Of a DNA stretch of 57,867 nucleotides, positions 43,952-51,289 are shown piece after piece. The stretch spans positions 1-57,867 of the forward strand of contig SBAS01000011.1 in the NCBI GenBank assembly GCA_005240145.1. The letters are read 5' to 3'. This DNA comes from Nitrosomonadales bacterium. GTDB lineage: Bacteria > Pseudomonadota > Gammaproteobacteria > Burkholderiales > SG8-39. The first letter of the stretch is position 1, and the number at the start of each line of letters is the position of its first letter. A program made the translations under genes and the position numbers. The notes under the pieces were generated by a model that was not told where the DNA came from, ran no database searches, and saw only the letters and a list, made by a program, of their open reading frames with translations.

Positions 43952-44521
43952 ATGAAACTCGCGCCTTCCTTCGTGGGCCGTTCCTTCGCACTTTCGCTCG
44001 TGCTGCACGCGGCGGTGATCGCCGCGAGCCTGCCGATCCTCGCTCCGGCTCCGCGCAACGCGCGGCTGGCGAACGCGGAGCTGACGGTATGGTTGCGCGA
44101 GCCAGCCGTCGAACTCGTGCCGATGCCGGAACAGCCGCGCCAGCTGATGCCCCTGGGCGCCCCGCGCAATCCTAGCGCAGCCGCGGGTCCAGTTCCGAAA
44201 CCTGTGGCGGTGGCGCGCCTCGAAGGTGAAGCCGCGGCCAGCGCGAACGAGCAATTGCGGCGCGAGCTGCCGTATCCGCCCGAAGCGATCGAGCGCGGGT
44301 TGCAGGGCGAGGCGCTGGTGCTGCTGTTTCTCGACGCCTCGGGCAACGCCATCGCCGCCCGGATCGAATCGAGCAGCGGGCACGCGATCCTCGATGACGC
44401 GGCCTTGCGCGCGGCACGCACGCTTCGCGCGCTGCGGCCGGGCGCGCCGGGCGCGCCGGGCGCGCTCCCCACCAGCGCGCCGCGCGAAGTGTTGTTGCCG
44501 GTGCGTTTTCGCCTGCGCTGA
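43952..44521 (+). CDS. tonB: energy transducer TonB
   Basis: A 189-residue TonB-family protein with one N-terminal membrane anchor (FALSLVLHAAVIAASLPIL), a short proline-containing periplasmic spacer and a C-terminal TonB domain (ELPYPPEAIERGLQGEALVL, then LFLDASGNAIAARIESSSGH and DDAALRAARTLRAL). It passes proton-motive energy from ExbBD to outer-membrane receptors, possibly including the PqqU-like receptor of this window. exbB and exbD are not adjacent. The spacer is shorter than in E. coli TonB. Confidence 0.85.
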   Translation: MKLAPSFVGRSFALSLVLHAAVIAASLPILAPAPRNARLANAELTVWLREPAVELVPMPEQPRQLMPLGAPRNPSAAAGPVPKPVAVARLEGEAAASANEQLRRELPYPPEAIERGLQGEALVLLFLDASGNAIAARIESSSGHAILDDAALRAARTLRALRPGAPGAPGALPTSAPREVLLPVRFRLR

Positions 44522-44527
44522 GCCGGG

Positions 44528-45595
44528 CTACTTTTTCTTCGCGCTACCGAAATCGAGGTCGTGGATGCCCTCGAGTTCATCCTTGTGCTTCGCGCGCAAT
44601 TCCTCAAGTCCCTTCGCCACCTTCATGAACGCGGCGACCACCGAAGGGTCGAACTGCTTGCCGGATTCAGCCGCAATCTTCTTCGCCGCTTCCATCGACG
44701 AAATCGGGCTGCGGTGGCGCTGCGTCGAGGTCATGGCTTCGAAGGCGTCGGCTAGCGCCATGATGCGGCCCGGCACCGGAATCGCGTTGCCCTTCAGTTT
44801 CTTCGGGTAGCCGGTCCCGTCCCAGCGCTCGTGGTGGGTGAGCGCCATGATGCGCGCCTGCTCGAGCATCGGGTCCTTGTGCTCGCCGATGATGCCGGCG
44901 CCGATTTCCGGGTGCTTGCGCATCTCGGCCCATTCCTTTTCATTGAGCGCGTCGCTCTTGGTCAGGATGCGCTCCGGCACGCCCATCTTGCCGATGTCGT
45001 AGAGCGGCGCGGCCGCCGACAGGATCTCCACCACCTTGCTCTTGAGGCCGAGCCCCTGCGACAGCAGTTCGACGTAGCCGCTGACGCGCAGCACGCGGTT
45101 GGTGAGCCCGCCTTCGCGGAATTCCATGGCGCGCGCCAGGCGCCGGATCAGCTCCAGGCGCGTGTTGTGGAGCTCCTCGGTGCGCTGCTGGATCTGGTCC
45201 TCGAGCGCGCGCCGCTGGTCCACCAGCGCGAGCTGGGTGCGCACGCGCAGCATGGTGATGGGGGCGCTGATCGGCTTGGCAATGTAGTCCACCGCGCCGG
45301 CGAGCAGTCCCTTCGCCTGGTCCTTCGGGTCGCTGCGTCCGGTAACGAAGATCACCGGGATGTGCGCCAGCGCCGGGTTGGCCTTGAGCCGCGCGCAGAC
45401 CTCGTAGCCGTCGAGCGCCGGCATCTCGACGTCGAGCAGGATCAGGTCGGGCAGCGGTTCGGTGTCGGCGGCTGCCAGCGCCTCGTCGCTGTCGACCGCG
45501 TAGCGCACGTCATACTTGGACTTGAGCATGATGCCGAACAGATTGCGGATGTCCTCGGAATCGTCTGCAACGAGGATCAGCGGCCGGTTGCTCAT
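44528..45595 (-). CDS. response regulator with degenerate HD-GYP domain
   Basis: A 355-residue protein: receiver domain at 1-120 (phospho-acceptor Asp55 in LLDVEMP, Lys in IAKPIS), then a linker helix and an HD-GYP domain of the cyclic-di-GMP phosphodiesterase family. The GYP part is intact (HHERWDGTGYPKKLKGNAIP), as are His228 (MRKHPEIG) and Asp283 (LADAFEAMTS). The HD dyad, however, is Tyr199-Asp200 (APLYDIGKMGVPE), and the first metal His in the preceding helix is also missing (GGLTNRVLRVSGY). Catalysis is therefore doubtful; it may be a c-di-GMP sensor or signalling scaffold. No histidine kinase is adjacent. Confidence 0.88.
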   Translation of the reverse strand: MSNRPLILVADDSEDIRNLFGIMLKSKYDVRYAVDSDEALAAADTEPLPDLILLDVEMPALDGYEVCARLKANPALAHIPVIFVTGRSDPKDQAKGLLAGAVDYIAKPISAPITMLRVRTQLALVDQRRALEDQIQQRTEELHNTRLELIRRLARAMEFREGGLTNRVLRVSGYVELLSQGLGLKSKVVEILSAAAPLYDIGKMGVPERILTKSDALNEKEWAEMRKHPEIGAGIIGEHKDPMLEQARIMALTHHERWDGTGYPKKLKGNAIPVPGRIMALADAFEAMTSTQRHRSPISSMEAAKKIAAESGKQFDPSVVAAFMKVAKGLEELRAKHKDELEGIHDLDFGSAKKK

Positions 45596-45605
45596 GGTGG
45601 CCGCG

Positions 45606-45611
45606 ATTATA
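45606..45611 (-). promoter_or_regulatory. -10 box TATAAT before the HD-GYP gene
   Basis: On the minus strand a perfect TATAAT spans the stop codon of the upstream CoA ligase and ends 10 bases before ATG 45595. There is no ribosome site between. A transcript from here would have a leader of only a few bases. No good -35 at the proper distance was seen. Confidence 0.4.
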
Positions 45612-47001
45612 GGCGCTTGCGCAGCTCTGTTTTGAGCACCTTGCCGTAATTGTTCTTCGGCAGCGCCGCGACGAAACGGTAGTCCTTCGGCCGCTTGAAA
45701 CGGGCAATGCTGGACAGGCAAAGGGTGTCAAGGTCTTGTGTTTGCGCTTTTACTCTCTGGTCTTTTAAAACCACGAAAGCAACAACTTCCTCTCCCCATT
45801 CCGGGTGCGGGCGCCCGACGACCGAGCATTCGGCGACCGCGGGATGGCGCAGGAGTACTTCCTCGACTTCGCGCGGATAGATGTTCGAGCCGCCCGAGAT
45901 GATCATGTCCTTGGAGCGGTCGAGGATGGTGAGGAAGCCCTGTTCGTCCATGCGGCCGATGTCTCCCGTGTGCAGCCATCCTCCGCGCAGTGTTTGCGCG
46001 GTGGCCCCGGGGTTGTTCCAGTATCCGGCCATCACGCAGTCCGAGCGTGTCACGATCTCGCCCGATTCCAGCACCTTCACTTCGACCCCGGTGCGCGCAA
46101 AGCCGCAGGTTTCCAGATGGGTCCTATTGGCGTGAAAGCTCTGCGGCAGCCCGGTGATCGTCATGGGACTTTCGCCCTGGCCGAAGAGCTGGTACAGGCG
46201 CGGCCCGAAGAGTTCGATCGCGCGCAGGCTGTCGGCGACGTACATGGGCGCGCCGCCGTAGGTGATCGTCTTCAGCGTCGCCGGCGTGCGTGCCGCGGGG
46301 CTCGCGAGCAGGCGCACGATCATCGTCGGCGCGGCGAAGAAGGACGCGTTTGGCCAGCGCTCGAGCAGGTCGAAGATCTCCGCCGCGTCGAAACCGCCGC
46401 TTTCCGGGATCACGTTCACCGCGCCGGCGGCGAAATGCGGCAGGCCGTAGAGTCCCGAGCCGTGCGAGAGCGGCGCCGGATGCAGGGCGGCGTCGCCAGG
46501 GCCCAGCTTGTCGATGTCGGCGAAGTAGGCCTGCGTGGCGAAGAGGAGGTTGCGGTGCGTGATCATCGCCCCCTTCGGCACCCCGGTGGTGCCGCTGGTG
46601 TAGAAGAGCCAGGCGAGGTCATCGGGCCGCACAGCGACGGGCTCGCGCGGTTCGCCGTCGAGCTGCGCAAACTCCGTCGGATCGAAAAAGCTGGCCTTCG
46701 CGCCGCAATTGCCGATGATGTATTCGAATTCCTTCGCGTGCAGCTTGGCGTTCATCGGCACTGCGGCGAGGCCCGCATGCCAGCAGGCGAACATCAAGTC
46801 CCAGTACTGCGGGCAGTTCTTCATCGCCAGCGCCACCCGGTCGCCGGGTTGCAGGTTGAATTTTGCAGTTATTCCTGCAGCAAGCCGGGCAACCCGGCGG
46901 GAAAAACTCCCATACGATGAAACAATTTTTCCTCCCAACGCCAATGCAGGCTGTTCGGGAAGCCGCCGCGCGCTGTTCAGCAGGAGGTGCGCGATGTTCA
47001 C
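45607..47001 (-). CDS. acyl-CoA synthetase (AMP-forming)
   Basis: A 464-residue ANL ligase with AWLFYTSGTTGVPKGAMITH, GQGESPMTITGLPQ, GWLHTGDIGRMDEQGFLTIL, DRSKDMIISGGSNIYPREVE and the catalytic Lys in KNNYGKVLKTELRKRL. The N-terminus begins MNIAHLLLNSARRLPEQPAL, typical for this subgroup of benzoate- or fatty-acid-like ligases. It is slightly short for the family. The GTG start at 47001 overlaps the tatD stop (GTGA). An AT-rich patch lies near 45730-45780. Substrate not assignable. Confidence 0.9.
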   Translation of the reverse strand: MNIAHLLLNSARRLPEQPALALGGKIVSSYGSFSRRVARLAAGITAKFNLQPGDRVALAMKNCPQYWDLMFACWHAGLAAVPMNAKLHAKEFEYIIGNCGAKASFFDPTEFAQLDGEPREPVAVRPDDLAWLFYTSGTTGVPKGAMITHRNLLFATQAYFADIDKLGPGDAALHPAPLSHGSGLYGLPHFAAGAVNVIPESGGFDAAEIFDLLERWPNASFFAAPTMIVRLLASPAARTPATLKTITYGGAPMYVADSLRAIELFGPRLYQLFGQGESPMTITGLPQSFHANRTHLETCGFARTGVEVKVLESGEIVTRSDCVMAGYWNNPGATAQTLRGGWLHTGDIGRMDEQGFLTILDRSKDMIISGGSNIYPREVEEVLLRHPAVAECSVVGRPHPEWGEEVVAFVVLKDQRVKAQTQDLDTLCLSSIARFKRPKDYRFVAALPKNNYGKVLKTELRKRL

Positions 47002-47795
47002 GTGAAGGACAACTGCGGGCCGAAGAACGCTCGGGCGTTGCGCGTGGTTTCCTCGGCGACCCGTTCGGCCGGCTTGCCGAGCGCGCGCGCCACGGCGCGC
47101 AGGATGTGCGGCAGGTGGGCGGGTTCGTTGCGGCGCGCCTTGGGTTGCGGACGCATGTCGCGCGGGGTGAGGTAGGGAGAATCCGTTTCCAGCATCAGCC
47201 GGTCCGGCGGGACGTCGCGCACCAGCGCAGCGAGGTGCGCGCCACGGCGTTCATCGCAAATCCAGCCCGTGATGCCGATGTGGAGACCCAGCTCGAGGTA
47301 GGCATGCAGTTCTGCCTTGTCGCCGGTGAAGCAGTGCGCGACTGCGCGCGGAAGGGTTTTGAATTGCTTCAATACCTCAATGAATTTGTCTTTTGCATCC
47401 CTCGAATGCAAGAACAGGGGCTTCTTGATCTCGCATGCCAGTTCCACCTGCGCGGCGAACCACTTTTCCTGGTCGGGATGCGGCGAGTAGTTGCGGTTGA
47501 AGTCCAGGCCGCATTCGCCGATCGCCACCACCTGCGGGTGCTGCGCGAGCACGCGCAGGGCCGGGATCGTCGAGGCATCGCATGCGCTGGCGTGGTGCGG
47601 GTGCACGCCCGCCGTGGCATAGACCGTTTGCGGGTGAGTGTTGGCCGCCTTGAGCGCGTTCACGCTTTCAGCTACCGATGTTCCCGTCACGATGATCGCA
47701 GCCACCCCTTCCGCGCTTGCCCGTGCCAGCACTTCCGGCAGGTCGCCATGGAACGCCGGATGGGTAAGATTCGCACCGATATCAACAAGTTGCAT
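46998..47795 (-). CDS. tatD: TatD-family metal-dependent DNase
   Basis: A 265-residue TIM-barrel hydrolase of the TatD family. Metal ligands are visible in MQLVDIGANLTHPAFH (a form of DxHxH with His replaced by Gly/Ala-Asn), GECGLDFNRNYS (Glu), PLFLHSRDA (His), VAHCFTGD (His) and LETDSPYLTP (Asp). The Asn-for-His change at the first site is seen in YjjV/TatD relatives whose start reads DIGANL. TatD enzymes are 3'-5' exonucleases on damaged or single-stranded DNA. It starts 26 bases from the divergent mla operon. Confidence 0.9.
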   Translation of the reverse strand: MQLVDIGANLTHPAFHGDLPEVLARASAEGVAAIIVTGTSVAESVNALKAANTHPQTVYATAGVHPHHASACDASTIPALRVLAQHPQVVAIGECGLDFNRNYSPHPDQEKWFAAQVELACEIKKPLFLHSRDAKDKFIEVLKQFKTLPRAVAHCFTGDKAELHAYLELGLHIGITGWICDERRGAHLAALVRDVPPDRLMLETDSPYLTPRDMRPQPKARRNEPAHLPHILRAVARALGKPAERVAEETTRNARAFFGPQLSFT

Positions 47796-47804
47796 CGCGG
47801 CGCG

Positions 47805-47814
47805 GAGTATACTC
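47805..47814. promoter_or_regulatory. palindromic divergent -10 region
   Basis: GAGTATACTC is a perfect 10-base palindrome between tatD (ATG 47795) and mlaE (ATG 47822). It gives TATACT on both strands, ending 8 bases before the mlaE ATG and 10 bases before the tatD ATG. Neither gene has a ribosome site, so very short or absent leaders are expected on both transcripts. Confidence 0.5.
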
Positions 47815-47821
47815 GCGCGCC

Positions 47822-48946
47822 ATGCCGAGTCCCGACGCCGCGCTCGAAATCAGGACCGTCGCGAACGACCCGGTACCGGTACGGATTCGCGCCAGCGGTG
47901 CGTGGACCTTCAGCGGCCTCAAGCAGCGGCGCGACGAGATCGCCCACCGGCTCGCCGAGGCCAAGAGGCAACCGGCCGATCGCGTTGCCTGGGATCTCTC
48001 GGGCATGGACGAGCTGGACGATGCGGGCGCAGTGTGGCTGGCGCAGGCGCTGCATGGCGCACCGCATGTGGAGGTGGCACCGCGCCACCGCGAAATGCTC
48101 AAGCAGGTGAGCGAGGGCATGCTGGTGCGGCGGGATACGGCCGCTTTCGATCCGCTCGCCGGCGTGGTGTGGACCGGGCAGGCCACCGCGGACGCGATGA
48201 TCCACTTGCGCGACGGCATTGCCCTGCTCGGGCGGCTCGCGTTCGACATCGCCGGCATGGTGCGCCAGCCGCGCGAGTTTCCGCTGCGCGAGTTTTCCGC
48301 CGGCATCTTCCGCGCCGGCGTTACCGCGCTGCCGGTGACGATGCTGGTCGGCTTCCTTGTCGGCATCGTGCTCACCTATCTGTCGGCGCTGCAGCTCAAG
48401 CGCTACGGCGCGGACCTGCTGGTCATCAACATCGTCGGCGTCGGCGTGCTGCGTGAGCTCGGGCCGATGCTCGCCTCGATCATCGCGGCCGGGCGCTCGG
48501 GCTCGGCGATCACCGCACAACTCGGCGTCATGCGCGTCACCGAGGAAGTCGAGGCGCTCTCGGTGATGGGTATCTCGGTCACCACGCGCCTTGTGCTGCC
48601 GCGCGTGCTGGCGCTGGCGATCGCGCTGCCGCTGGTCACGTTCTGCACCGACATCGCCGCGCTCGCGGGCGCGATGCTGATCACCAAGTTCACGCTCGGC
48701 ATCACCCCGGGCGCCTTCGTCCAGGCGCTGCCCCTGGCCGTCGAGGTGACGAATTTCTGGATCGGCATCGGCAAGTCCGTGGTATTCGGCTTCGCGGTGG
48801 CTTTCGTCGCCTGCCACTATGGCTTGCGCGTCCTGCCGAACACCGACAGCCTGGCGGTGGGCGTGACGCGTTCGGTCGTCGTGGCCATTACCTGCGTAAT
48901 CATCCTCGACGCCATTTTCGCCATCCTGCTGCGTAACCTGGGCTGA
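47822..48946 (+). CDS. mlaE: MlaE-type lipid ABC transporter permease with N-terminal STAS-like domain
   Basis: A 374-residue protein. Residues about 1-105 look like a STAS domain (VPVRIRASGAWTFSGLKQ, VAWDLSGMDELDDAGAVWLA), corresponding to a fused MlaB. The remainder is the MlaE permease: VTMLVGFLVGIVLTYLSALQ, GADLLVINIVGVGVLRELGP then MLASIIAAGRSGSAITAQLG, MRVTEEVEALSVMGISVTTR. E. coli MlaE is about 260 residues with separate MlaB. It moves phospholipids between the membranes. The genes mlaF, mlaD and a lipoprotein follow in order. No ribosome site precedes the ATG. Confidence 0.92.
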   Translation: MPSPDAALEIRTVANDPVPVRIRASGAWTFSGLKQRRDEIAHRLAEAKRQPADRVAWDLSGMDELDDAGAVWLAQALHGAPHVEVAPRHREMLKQVSEGMLVRRDTAAFDPLAGVVWTGQATADAMIHLRDGIALLGRLAFDIAGMVRQPREFPLREFSAGIFRAGVTALPVTMLVGFLVGIVLTYLSALQLKRYGADLLVINIVGVGVLRELGPMLASIIAAGRSGSAITAQLGVMRVTEEVEALSVMGISVTTRLVLPRVLALAIALPLVTFCTDIAALAGAMLITKFTLGITPGAFVQALPLAVEVTNFWIGIGKSVVFGFAVAFVACHYGLRVLPNTDSLAVGVTRSVVVAITCVIILDAIFAILLRNLG

Positions 48947-48947
48947 C

Positions 48948-49739
48948 ATGGGCCACGGGGAAGCCGTTCCTGAAGAGGAATACGTCATCGAGATCAAGGG
49001 CCTGGTCAACACGGTGGGCGCGAACGCCATCCTGCACCGTGACCTCGACCTGCAGGTGCGCCGCGACGAGGTGATGTCGCTGGTGGGAGGATCGGGCAGC
49101 GGCAAGACCCAGCTGGTGCGGGTGATCCTCGGACTGAAGCGGCCCAAGGCGGGCACGGTGCGCGTGTTTGGCGTTTCCTGGGAGGATTCCAGCGCGAAGA
49201 AGGTCCGCGATGCGCGCCGGCGCATGGGCATGCTGTTCCAGAACGGCGCGCTGTACTCCGCGCTCACCGTCTACGACAACGTCGCCTTCCCGTTGCGCGA
49301 GCGCGGCGGCCTGTCGGCAGAGGAAATCCGCGGCATCGTGCATACCAAGCTCGCGCAGGTGGAGCTCGATCCCAGCCACGGCAAGCTCCTGCCGGCCAAC
49401 CTGTCCGGCGGGATGGTGAAGCGCGTGTCGCTGGCGCGCGCGCTCGCGCTCTCGCCCGACCTGCTTATCCTGGATGAGCCCACTGCAGGCCTCGATCCGG
49501 ACAGGTCGGAGGGCTTCGTGCGCCTCATCAAGCGCCTGCGCGAAGACCATCGCTTTGCCGTCGTGATGGTGACCCACGATCTGGATACGCTGTTCGAACT
49601 GACCGATCGCGTCGCGGTGCTCGCCGACCAGCATATAATCGCCTGCGATACGCTCGCGTCGGTCCGGGGGATGGACCACAAATTCGTGCAGAACTTTTTC
49701 GGAGGGGACCGGGGCCGGCGCGCGTTGGAGCACGGCTGA
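48948..49739 (+). CDS. mlaF: MlaF-type lipid ABC transporter ATPase
   Basis: A 263-residue ABC ATPase with Walker A GGSGSGKTQ, Q-loop GMLFQNGALYSALTVYDNVA then FPLRE, signature LSGGMVKRVSLARAL, Walker B LLILDEPTAGLDP and H-loop VMVTHDLDTLFELTDRVAVL. The sequence QNGALYSALTVYDN is characteristic of MlaF/Ttg2A. It begins one base after the mlaE stop and drives the MlaE permease; 36 bases separate it from mlaD. Confidence 0.94.
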   Translation: MGHGEAVPEEEYVIEIKGLVNTVGANAILHRDLDLQVRRDEVMSLVGGSGSGKTQLVRVILGLKRPKAGTVRVFGVSWEDSSAKKVRDARRRMGMLFQNGALYSALTVYDNVAFPLRERGGLSAEEIRGIVHTKLAQVELDPSHGKLLPANLSGGMVKRVSLARALALSPDLLILDEPTAGLDPDRSEGFVRLIKRLREDHRFAVVMVTHDLDTLFELTDRVAVLADQHIIACDTLASVRGMDHKFVQNFFGGDRGRRALEHG

Positions 49740-49775
49740 GAACCCCCGGCTGACAAGCATGGAAGCCCGCCTGTA

Positions 49776-50738
49776 ATGGAAAGCAGAGCCTACGCGCTGA
49801 TCACGGGGCTGTTCGTCCTGGGCATCGCCGGCTGCATCGCGCTGTGGGCGCAATGGCTGGGGAAGACGCCGCTCGCGCGCACCGACTACCGCGTCGTCGC
49901 CACGGGGCCGGTGTCCGGCCTGAATCCGGAAGCCCAGGTGCGCTACCGCGGCATGGGCGTGGGGCGCGTTGCCGCGATCACGCTGGATCCGAAGGACGCG
50001 CGCCGCATCCTGATCAATATCGAGGTGGACAACAACATCCCGGTGACGCGCGGCACTTACGCGCAACTTGGCATGGAAGGGATCACCGGCATCGCCTACG
50101 TCCACCTGCTGGACGATTACAAGGACATGCAGCTCGCGGCCAAGGCGGCCGATGGCATCGCCGAAGTTCCTCTGCGGCCCGCGTTCTTCGACACACTTTC
50201 GGACGGCGCCGAAGGAGCGCTAAAGGACGCGCGCGAACTGATGGTGAGCCTCAACAGCCTGCTCACGCCCGACAATCGCAAGAAAATCGCCACCACGCTC
50301 GCCTCGCTGGAGCGCATCTCGGCCAACCTCGAGGCAGCCTCGGCGCGCATGCCGGGCACTATCGCGCGCGCAGAGGCCTGGCTCTCGGAAGACAACCGAC
50401 GCCTCGCGATTGGCACGCTCGAACGCATAAACGAAACCGTGAAGACGCTGCCCGAACTCACGCGCGAAACGCAGCAGCTGGTGAAGGACGCGCGCGAACT
50501 GGTCGGCCAGGTCGGCACGCTGTCGAACGAAGTGAACAGCGCGTTAGGGACCGCACACGGTGCGGTGGGCGCCGTGCGCGAGGACGCGCTGCCGCGCGTC
50601 AACGCGCTCGCCGAAACCGTGGAGCGGAGCGCCCAGCGCGTAGGACGCCTCGCGCTGCAGCTCGACCGCGATCCGCAAAGCGCGATTTTTGGCCGCAAGC
50701 CAGGCAAGCCCGGGCCCGGCGAACCGGGATTCCAATGA
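49776..50738 (+). CDS. mlaD: MlaD-type MCE-domain protein
   Basis: A 320-residue protein with an N-terminal membrane anchor (AYALITGLFVLGIAGCIALW) and an MCE domain (RTDYRVVATGPVSGLNPEAQ, VRYRGMGVGRVAAITLDP, then TPVTRGTYAQLGMEGITG-like segment). A long helical C-terminal part follows, rich in Ala/Glu/Arg heptads (LASLERISANLEAASARMP, GQVGTLSNEVNSALGTAHGA). It forms the hexameric lipid-passing ring. It is longer than E. coli MlaD (about 183 residues) and closer to PqiB/YebT-like single-MCE proteins with a coiled coil that can span the periplasm. Confidence 0.9.
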   Translation: MESRAYALITGLFVLGIAGCIALWAQWLGKTPLARTDYRVVATGPVSGLNPEAQVRYRGMGVGRVAAITLDPKDARRILINIEVDNNIPVTRGTYAQLGMEGITGIAYVHLLDDYKDMQLAAKAADGIAEVPLRPAFFDTLSDGAEGALKDARELMVSLNSLLTPDNRKKIATTLASLERISANLEAASARMPGTIARAEAWLSEDNRRLAIGTLERINETVKTLPELTRETQQLVKDARELVGQVGTLSNEVNSALGTAHGAVGAVREDALPRVNALAETVERSAQRVGRLALQLDRDPQSAIFGRKPGKPGPGEPGFQ

Positions 50739-51289
50739 TGCCGCGCTGTTTGTGGTTTGCCTGCTTTGTACTGAGTGGTTGTGGCGGTGTAGCTGCGCCA
50801 GAACCAAAATCCTTTGACCTGGGACTCACGCCTCCAGGCACTGTGCTTTCAGCCGTGCGTATCGGCTCGGTTCGCGCGGTCGCGCCGTTCGACGCCAGCG
50901 ACATGCAATACCGCCTCGCCTACCGCAATGCGGCCGAGATCGCCGTCTTCGCCAACAGCCGCTGGGCGGCCGCTCCCGCCGAGTTGTTGCGCAAGCAGCT
51001 GATGCGGGCGGCGAACGACAAGCAGGGAAAGTGTGTCCTGGAAGTCGAAATCCAGGAATTCACGCAGGTGTTCTCCGCCAGGGAAATCAGCGAAGCGCGC
51101 ATCGAACTGCGCGCGTGGCTGGGTGCCACCGGCGCGCGCGCCACCGGTGTCGCTACGCGTGGCTGGAGCGTCATCGAGCCCAACGCGGGTCCGGATGCGA
51201 TCGCCGGCGCCGCGGCCTTTGCGCGGGCCTCGGACCGCGCGATTGGCGAACTGGGCCGCTGGATCAGCTCGCAGCCCGACTGCCGCTAG
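50735..51289 (+). CDS. ABC-type transport auxiliary lipoprotein (PqiC-like)
   Basis: A 184-residue lipoprotein with the lipobox in CFVLSGCGG near residue 16, followed by the PqiC/ABC-type transport auxiliary domain ([72 protein letters not shown]). It is probably anchored in the outer membrane, where it receives the MlaD-type tube. ATG 50735 overlaps the mlaD stop (ATGA); a second ATG follows directly. It ends with a 4-base convergent overlap with mutS. Confidence 0.85.
   Translation: MMPRCLWFACFVLSGCGGVAAPEPKSFDLGLTPPGTVLSAVRIGSVRAVAPFDASDMQYRLAYRNAAEIAVFANSRWAAAPAELLRKQLMRAANDKQGKCVLEVEIQEFTQVFSAREISEARIELRAWLGATGARATGVATRGWSVIEPNAGPDAIAGAAAFARASDRAIGELGRWISSQPDCR

Noticed and set aside
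47687-49267. 526-codon minus-strand ORF across the mla genes
   Set aside because: Low-complexity Arg/His/Asp composition, antisense to MlaE and MlaF motifs.
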